Shown here piece after piece: positions 6,148-10,159 of a stretch of 10,159 nucleotides of DNA. Below the pieces are notes generated by a model, which had not been told where the DNA came from, did no database searches, and saw only the letters and a program-made list of their open reading frames with translations. Each line of letters starts with the position of its first letter. Position 1 is the stretch's first letter. The DNA is from Gemmatimonadota bacterium (GTDB lineage Bacteria; Gemmatimonadota; Gemmatimonadetes; Longimicrobiales; RSA9): positions 1 through 10,159 of the forward strand of contig VEPF01000212.1 of the NCBI GenBank assembly GCA_012027055.1, read 5' to 3'. Both the position numbers and the translations under genes were made by a program.

Positions 6148-7221
6148 ATGCACAGTGACGGACATTCCCGGCGCCAGTTCCTGAAACACGGCCTGTACGG
6201 CGGTGCGGCCCTGCTGGCCGCGCCCTCCCTGGCATCGGCCGGCTGCGGCGAGGCGGGCCTGTCCGTGACGCCCCGCCGGACGGGCGCGGCGGCGGCCCGG
6301 GTGGCCCTGACGGCCGGCAACGACCGTGCGGACATGACCTTCCGGGCGCTGCGGGAATTCCGGACGGAGATCGCGGCGGCAATCGGCAACAAGACCGTCG
6401 TCATCAAGCCGAACAACGTCTCCACCTCCATCCCCCTGTGCGCAACCCACGCGGACAACCTGACCGGGATCCTGGAGTTCCTGAAGTCCATCGGGAAGGA
6501 CGGGAACGTGATGATCGCGGAGTCGTGCGCCGGGGGCTCCACGCTGGTCGGCTACGACAATTACGGCTACGGCCCGGTCGCGGCGAAGTATGGCGCCCGC
6601 CTGGTGGACCTGGACCAGATGGAATCCGAGGTGGTGGGCTGCCTGGACGAGCGGGACATGCGCCCGCACCCCACGCGCGTCTCCAGCCTGCTGATGGACC
6701 CGAACATCTACCTGATCTCCGCCACCAAGCCCAAGACGCACGACACCGTGGTGGCCACGCTCTCGCTCAAGAACATCGTCATGGCCGCGCCCATCAAGCC
6801 GGGCGGCCGCTCCGAGAAGCGGCTGGTCCACGGCGGCGGCGTGTGGGCCATCAACTACAACCTCGCCAACCTGGCGCCGCGCCTGCACCCGGACCTGGCC
6901 GTGATCGACGGCTACGAGGGCATGGAGGGCAACGGTCCGGTGCGGGGCACCAAGGTCGACCACCGGATCTGCGTGGTCAGCCCCGACTGGCTGGCGGCCG
7001 ACCGCGTCGCCATCGAGCTCATGGGGATCGACTTCGCCACCGTGGGCTACCTCAACTACTGCGTGCAGTACGGCGGCATGGGCGAGGCGGACCTTGCCAA
7101 CATCGAGATCCTCGGCCCGGCCCTGGCCGAGCACACCATCAAGTACAAACTGTCCGACAGCTCCGGCACGCAGCAGCTCTGGCGGCAGCCGATCCGCGGA
7201 CAGACGGTCGGGGAACCATGA
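6148..7221 (+). CDS. Tat-exported DUF362 family protein
   Basis: A 357-residue DUF362 (COG2006) protein whose biochemical role is not established. The N-terminus SRRQFLKHG (Arg8-Arg9) plus a hydrophobic Ala/Leu stretch is a classic Tat signal. A Cys at residue 33 (SLASAGC) could be a weak lipobox. Family motifs are VVIKPNNV at 84-91 and TKPKTHDTVVATLSLKNIVM at 193-212, the signature 'K.KtH...tlslKN' block. Some DUF362 proteins carry ferredoxin-type CxxCxxC clusters; none is present here. ATG 6148 has GAGGAGG at 6135-6141 with a six-base gap, preferred over an in-frame TTG at 6115. It starts 105 bp after the enolase-superfamily gene, and its stop overlaps the next start (ATGA at 7218-7221), implying translational coupling with the GH51 gene. 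Confidence 0.85.
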   Translation: MHSDGHSRRQFLKHGLYGGAALLAAPSLASAGCGEAGLSVTPRRTGAAAARVALTAGNDRADMTFRALREFRTEIAAAIGNKTVVIKPNNVSTSIPLCATHADNLTGILEFLKSIGKDGNVMIAESCAGGSTLVGYDNYGYGPVAAKYGARLVDLDQMESEVVGCLDERDMRPHPTRVSSLLMDPNIYLISATKPKTHDTVVATLSLKNIVMAAPIKPGGRSEKRLVHGGGVWAINYNLANLAPRLHPDLAVIDGYEGMEGNGPVRGTKVDHRICVVSPDWLAADRVAIELMGIDFATVGYLNYCVQYGGMGEADLANIEILGPALAEHTIKYKLSDSSGTQQLWRQPIRGQTVGEP

Positions 7222-8768
7222 GAAGACTCCTTCTGGCAGTTGTGCTCCTGGGCGCCGCGGCCGCGAGCGCCACGGCCCAGCAGGCCACCATCAGCGTCGA
7301 CATCGCGCGGACGATCGGGGACATCGACCGCAACCTCTACGGCGTCTTCATGGAGCCCATCCGCAACTCCATGGACGGCATGCTGTACGACCCCGGGCAC
7401 CCGCTGGCCAACCAGGACGGGTTCCGCACGGACTACATCGATGCGGCGAAGGAACTGCAGCTGACCAACATGCGCTGGCCGGGCGGCAACTACACGGCGT
7501 CCTACCACTGGCAGGACGGCATCGGGCCGAAGGACCAGCGGCCGGTGCGGCGGGAGCTGGCCTGGAACGTGCTCGACCGCAACCGGGTCGGCACCGATGA
7601 ATGGCTGGCGCTGGCCAGCGCCATGCGGGTGGACAACTCGATCTGCATCAACGGCGGCACCGGCACGATCGAGGAAGCGCGCGCGTGGATCGAGTACGTG
7701 AACTCGCCCGCCGGCTCGTACTGGGCCGACCAGCGCGTGAAGAACGGTCACCCCGAGCCGTACCAGGTGAAGTACTGGCACCTGGGGAACGAGGTGGACG
7801 GGGAGCCGTGGCAGGCGGTCGCGTCGACTTCCCAGGAGTACGTGCGGTTCGCGAAGAACGCCGCGAACATCATGCAGTTCGTGAACCGCGGCTGTCAGAC
7901 CTGCGCCCAGCCCACCTTCATCGTGATGGGCTCCTCCTGGATCATCCACAACGGCGTCCCCACGGACTGGGCACAGTGGAACTGGGACGTGATCGACGGG
8001 CTGATCGCGCAGCGCAACGTGGAGTACATCGCGCTGCACCGGTACTGGGGCAGCGATCTGACGCCGACCATCAGAGGCGACCGCTCGCCCGAGGTGTTCC
8101 TGGGCGACTGGGCCATGCACCTGGACGAGTACATCACCACCACCGCCAACCAGATCCAGATCGCCAAGGTCAAGCACGGGCTCCGCGACAAGCCGTTCCA
8201 CATCGCCTTCACGGAGTGGTCGCCCGGGGGCAACAACCAGCTCGCGGTGCTGGCCGGCGCGCTCCACTTCAACACCTTCCTGCGGCACGCGGACGTGGTG
8301 AAGCGCTCGAACTACACCATGTTCACCAGCCTGCTGGCGCGGGACCGGGACGGCACCACCTACCGGAACCCGTTCTTCTACATGTTCAAGGCGTACTCCA
8401 CCAACGTCGCCGGCAAGGCGCTGGATGTGCACGTGCAGAGCGGCACGTTCGACGGCAAGCTCTACAAGAGCATCCCCTACCTGGACGTGTCCGCCTCCTG
8501 GGCGGAAGCGGGGAAGACGCTGGTGCTCAACGTGGTGAACCGGCACATGAGCGAGGCGGTGGCCACGGACATCAGCAGCGCCACCGGCAACTTCGCGGGG
8601 GATGCGGCGGTGAGCGTGATCAACGCGGACGACGTCAACGCGGCCTACACCGCCGCCAACCGGGCGAGCTACGCGCCCGCGACGTCAACCGTCCGCGCTG
8701 CCGGCAAGTCGTTCCGGTACGCGTTCGCGCCGCACTCGTTCACGCAGATCAAGGTGCGGGTGGAGTAG
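7218..8768 (+). CDS. Secreted GH51 alpha-L-arabinofuranosidase
   Basis: A 516-residue glycoside hydrolase of family 51 (clan GH-A), expected to release terminal alpha-L-arabinofuranose from arabinan or arabinoxylan side chains by a retaining mechanism. A Sec signal peptide occupies residues 1-21 (MRRLLLAVVLL followed by an Ala-rich stretch, ending ATA-Q). The (beta/alpha)8 barrel shows LTNMRWPGGNY, the acid/base motif HLGNEVDG with Glu192, LHRYWGSD, and the nucleophile motif AFTEWSPGG with Glu333. The last 120 or so residues look like the C-terminal beta-sandwich found in this family. Length is typical. The start is fixed by the ATGA overlap with the DUF362 gene and the signal peptide. Most GH51 enzymes in bacteria are cytoplasmic, so export is notable but not unique. 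Its 3' end overlaps the convergent phosphatase gene by 20 bp. Confidence 0.87.
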   Translation: MRRLLLAVVLLGAAAASATAQQATISVDIARTIGDIDRNLYGVFMEPIRNSMDGMLYDPGHPLANQDGFRTDYIDAAKELQLTNMRWPGGNYTASYHWQDGIGPKDQRPVRRELAWNVLDRNRVGTDEWLALASAMRVDNSICINGGTGTIEEARAWIEYVNSPAGSYWADQRVKNGHPEPYQVKYWHLGNEVDGEPWQAVASTSQEYVRFAKNAANIMQFVNRGCQTCAQPTFIVMGSSWIIHNGVPTDWAQWNWDVIDGLIAQRNVEYIALHRYWGSDLTPTIRGDRSPEVFLGDWAMHLDEYITTTANQIQIAKVKHGLRDKPFHIAFTEWSPGGNNQLAVLAGALHFNTFLRHADVVKRSNYTMFTSLLARDRDGTTYRNPFFYMFKAYSTNVAGKALDVHVQSGTFDGKLYKSIPYLDVSASWAEAGKTLVLNVVNRHMSEAVATDISSATGNFAGDAAVSVINADDVNAAYTAANRASYAPATSTVRAAGKSFRYAFAPHSFTQIKVRVE

Positions 8769-9285
8769 CGGCCGCGCCGGGCTCGGTCCAGTTCCGCACG
8801 AACTCGCACTGCTCCAGCGTCTGCGGCGACTCGCAGTAGTGCGCGGCCAGGCCCGCCACCTCGGCGAGCGCGGCCGCGCCGCTCATCCCGTGACGGACCA
8901 GGAAGCAGCCGATCACGGTGCCCGTGCGGCCGGCGCCGCCCCAGCAGTGCACGTACGGCCGCTCGCCGCGCGCGAGCGCGTCATCGATCGCGTCCAGGAT
9001 GCGCGCCATGTGCGCCGGCGAGGGCACGTCCATGTCCGTGATGCCCAGGCGCACGTGGCGCACCGCGAGGCCGCGCGCGGCCGCCTGCTGCGTCAGCTCG
9101 CCATCGTATCGGTCGAGCAGGTCTTCCGGAGTGGTGAGATCGATGAAGCAGGTGATCCCGGCATCCAGCACCGTGGCGAGCTTGGCGGCGGCGCGGGCAG
9201 AATCGTAGCTGAACGGGTACTCGCCGGCGGCCAGCCCGTGGTCGGGCAGCACGTAGCTGGAACGCAGGGGAGCCGAACCGGGCAT
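8749..9285 (-). CDS. Dual-specificity-type protein tyrosine phosphatase
   Basis: A 178-residue cytoplasmic Cys-dependent phosphatase. The P-loop is HCWGGAGRTG, matching HCxxGxxR with nucleophile Cys114 and Arg120. An upstream Asp (Asp84 or Asp86 in GITDMDVPS) is the likely general acid. The N-terminal part contains LAAGEYPFS and FIDLTTPEDL, typical of the small bacterial/archaeal DSP-like group, where the domain begins with a 'lipgrl.aGe.P'-like strand. The substrate is unknown: protein or small phosphorylated molecules are both possible. ATG at 9283-9285 gives a sensible N-terminus but has no clear Shine-Dalgarno sequence. It lies 24 bp downstream of the broken barrel gene and may be cotranscribed with it. 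Its final six codons and stop run over the end of the GH51 gene on the other strand. Confidence 0.83.
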   Translation of the reverse strand: MPGSAPLRSSYVLPDHGLAAGEYPFSYDSARAAAKLATVLDAGITCFIDLTTPEDLLDRYDGELTQQAAARGLAVRHVRLGITDMDVPSPAHMARILDAIDDALARGERPYVHCWGGAGRTGTVIGCFLVRHGMSGAAALAEVAGLAAHYCESPQTLEQCEFVRNWTEPGAAATPPAP

Positions 9286-9309
9286 GCGTCAGCGCACCGC
9301 CACCGCTGC

Positions 9310-9788
9310 CTACCGGGCCCGCCGGCCGCCCAGGATGATCGACATCCCGAGCGCCGCCAGCTTCGACTTGTTCTTGGTGGACGTCTCGATGTTCGTGTCG
9401 CACTCGTACAGGCCGTACGAGCCGTAGTCCTTGATCAGCTTGCCGACATCGTTGCACGTCATCGACAGGTCGCCCGGCAGCCAGCGGTAGTCCGCGTTCA
9501 GGACGATGCGGTTGAGCAGCGCGAGGCGCGCACCGACGCCGTACCCGTACGTGAACTCCGAGTAGCTCTTGGCGCCGTTGTCCCAGTCGGCGAACGCGTT
9601 GCTCACCTCGAACGTCTCCTTGCGCATGGCCATGCCCAGCAAACCGTACAGGCTGAGCGTGTTCGGCACCGGGAACCAGTGCAGCGACAGGTCCATGTTG
9701 CCCAGCGTGTCGCTCGGCGAGTCGTAGCGCGTGCTGGTGCTGTCGAACTGCACCGGACCGTCGAACTTCGGGATCGCGAACGGCTCGA
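9310..9788 (-). CDS. Outer-membrane beta-barrel protein, C-terminal part (broken by duplication)
   Basis: The second part of a split barrel gene. The frame carries a run of amphipathic strands: NMDLSLHWFPVPNTLSLYG, the AFADWDNG loop, EFTYGYGVGARLALLNRIVL, NADYRWLPGDLSM, and the closing KLAALGMSIILGGRRAR. The motif 'yGvGar..ll.ri.l..dYRw' is typical of small OmpA/OmpW-like barrels. Two Cys near the end (TCNDVGK and YECDTN) could form an exported disulfide. No start codon with a ribosome binding site is evident for this part alone, so it is probably untranslated or the lesion is not real. Joining it to the 10130 start after deleting one 86-bp copy gives a 244-residue protein. Confidence 0.66.
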
Positions 9789-10130
9789 CAGCGTGTAGCT
9801 CGGCGAGTCGTAGAGCGTGCTGGTGCTGTCGAACTGCACCGGACCGTCGTACTTCGGGATCGCGAACGGCTCGAACTCGTGTCCGAACCCGAACAGGTCG
9901 ATGCCCAACCCGGCCTTCGGAAAATTCACCATGAAGCCGATGCGCGGACCGTACCCCGCGCCACTCTGCCCGAGCGTGATCTCCTCGTACCCGGACGGCT
10001 TCCGCCAGATCGGGTTCGAGAGACTGAAGTACCCGGCACCCACCGAGAAGGCCGTACTGACCTGAGCCGCCGCCGGGGCCGCTACTGCGAGAAACAGGGG
10101 GATGCAAAGATCCGCTCCGGTCGTGCGCAT
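9603..10130 (-). CDS. Outer-membrane beta-barrel protein, N-terminal part (broken by duplication)
   Basis: The first part of the split barrel gene. ATG at 10128-10130 follows GGAG with a six-base gap. Residues 1-22 are a Sec signal peptide (hydrophobic CIPLFLAVAAP, cleavage AAA-Q). The mature part begins STAFSVGAGYFSLSNP and runs through GYGPRIGFMVNFPKAGLGID, typical barrel strands. Homology-bearing sequence ends at SPSYTL, about residue 114, where the first-read repeat copy (9789-9874) meets the second. Beyond that the frame turns into a low-complexity Ser/Arg/Cys-rich tail and stops at 9603, the usual sign of a wrong frame in GC-rich DNA. Only roughly 10130 to 9789 is genuine coding sequence. 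The function is a generic surface barrel. Confidence 0.66.
   Translation of the reverse strand: MRTTGADLCIPLFLAVAAPAAAQVSTAFSVGAGYFSLSNPIWRKPSGYEEITLGQSGAGYGPRIGFMVNFPKAGLGIDLFGFGHEFEPFAIPKYDGPVQFDSTSTLYDSPSYTLSSRSRSRSSTVRCSSTAPARATTRRATRWATWTCRCTGSRCRTRSACTVCWAWPCARRRSR
9703..9874 (-). repeat. 86-bp imperfect direct tandem repeat (9703-9788 and 9789-9874)
   Basis: Two adjacent direct copies match at 83 of 86 positions, differing at 9711/9797, 9728/9814 and 9764/9850. In the coding sense the copies encode FAIPKYDGPVQFDSTSTL and FAIPKFDGPVQFDSTSTR; all three base differences change an amino acid. The unit length is 2 modulo 3, so it breaks the barrel reading frame. Confidence 0.93.
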
Positions 10131-10159
10131 GGCCTGCTCCGGCTGAGGTGCTTCTTGGG

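Noticed and set aside
6037..7134. Long minus-strand open frame across the DUF362 gene
   Set aside because: Antisense to a gene with a good ribosome binding site, Tat signal and family motifs; the translation is low-complexity and unrecognisable.
7056..8546. A 496-codon open frame on the minus strand through the GH51 gene
   Set aside because: It is antisense to a clearly recognised glycoside hydrolase, its composition is skewed to His/Val/Arg/Gly without domain motifs, and no ribosome binding site was found. This is typical of GC-rich third-codon bias.
8839..9798. A 319-codon plus-strand open frame opposite the phosphatase and barrel genes
   Set aside because: The opposite strand carries an intact phosphatase P-loop and barrel strands; this frame has no motif and is rich in Arg/Val/His.

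Overview
The window is very GC-rich, protein-dense bacterial DNA. The mix is short SusC/RagA-type plug-domain lipoproteins, Tat-exported metabolic enzymes, outer-membrane beta-barrels and many AGGAGG-type ribosome binding sites. This fits a Gram-negative, diderm heterotroph, most likely Gemmatimonadota or a relative. That placement is an inference from gene style, with no marker gene to confirm it. I see no rRNA, tRNA, CRISPR array, insertion sequence or phage gene.

Layout. (1) 33-2252, minus strand: a run transcribed right to left. It holds two small lipoproteins that are each a free-standing TonB-receptor plug domain (1806-2252 and 1168-1605), a decayed third copy (858-1064), and a secreted beta-barrel-like protein (33-821). 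(2) 2525-3894, plus strand: a DnaB-type replicative-helicase homologue whose Walker A and Walker B residues are gone. It is also split by a 101-bp imperfect tandem duplication. (3) 3949-4563, minus strand: a free-standing HD-domain hydrolase of the RelA/SpoT (MESH1) type, starting at TTG. (4) 4771-8768, plus strand: a probable operon of three exported proteins. These are a Tat-exported enolase-superfamily enzyme, a Tat-exported DUF362 protein and a Sec-exported GH51 alpha-L-arabinofuranosidase. The last two overlap by ATGA. (5) 8749-9285, minus strand: a dual-specificity-type protein phosphatase that converges on and overlaps the GH51 gene by 20 bp. (6) 9310-10130, minus strand: an outer-membrane beta-barrel gene split by an 86-bp imperfect tandem duplication.

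How the parts relate. The 4771-8768 operon looks like extracytoplasmic carbohydrate processing: arabinose release by GH51, and a sugar-acid-type substrate for the enolase-superfamily enzyme, which keeps a complete catalytic set. The plug-domain lipoproteins form a small local family showing duplication and decay. The remaining genes have no clear functional link to one another.

The main oddities are the two look-alike frameshifting duplications (101 and 86 bp, both 2 mod 3), the helicase-fold protein without nucleotide-binding residues, and the plug-domain family with its core-deleted, ATA-start member. No gene-free stretch exceeds 300 bases. The largest, 2253-2524, lies between divergent genes and shows only the ribosome binding sites, with no convincing promoter.
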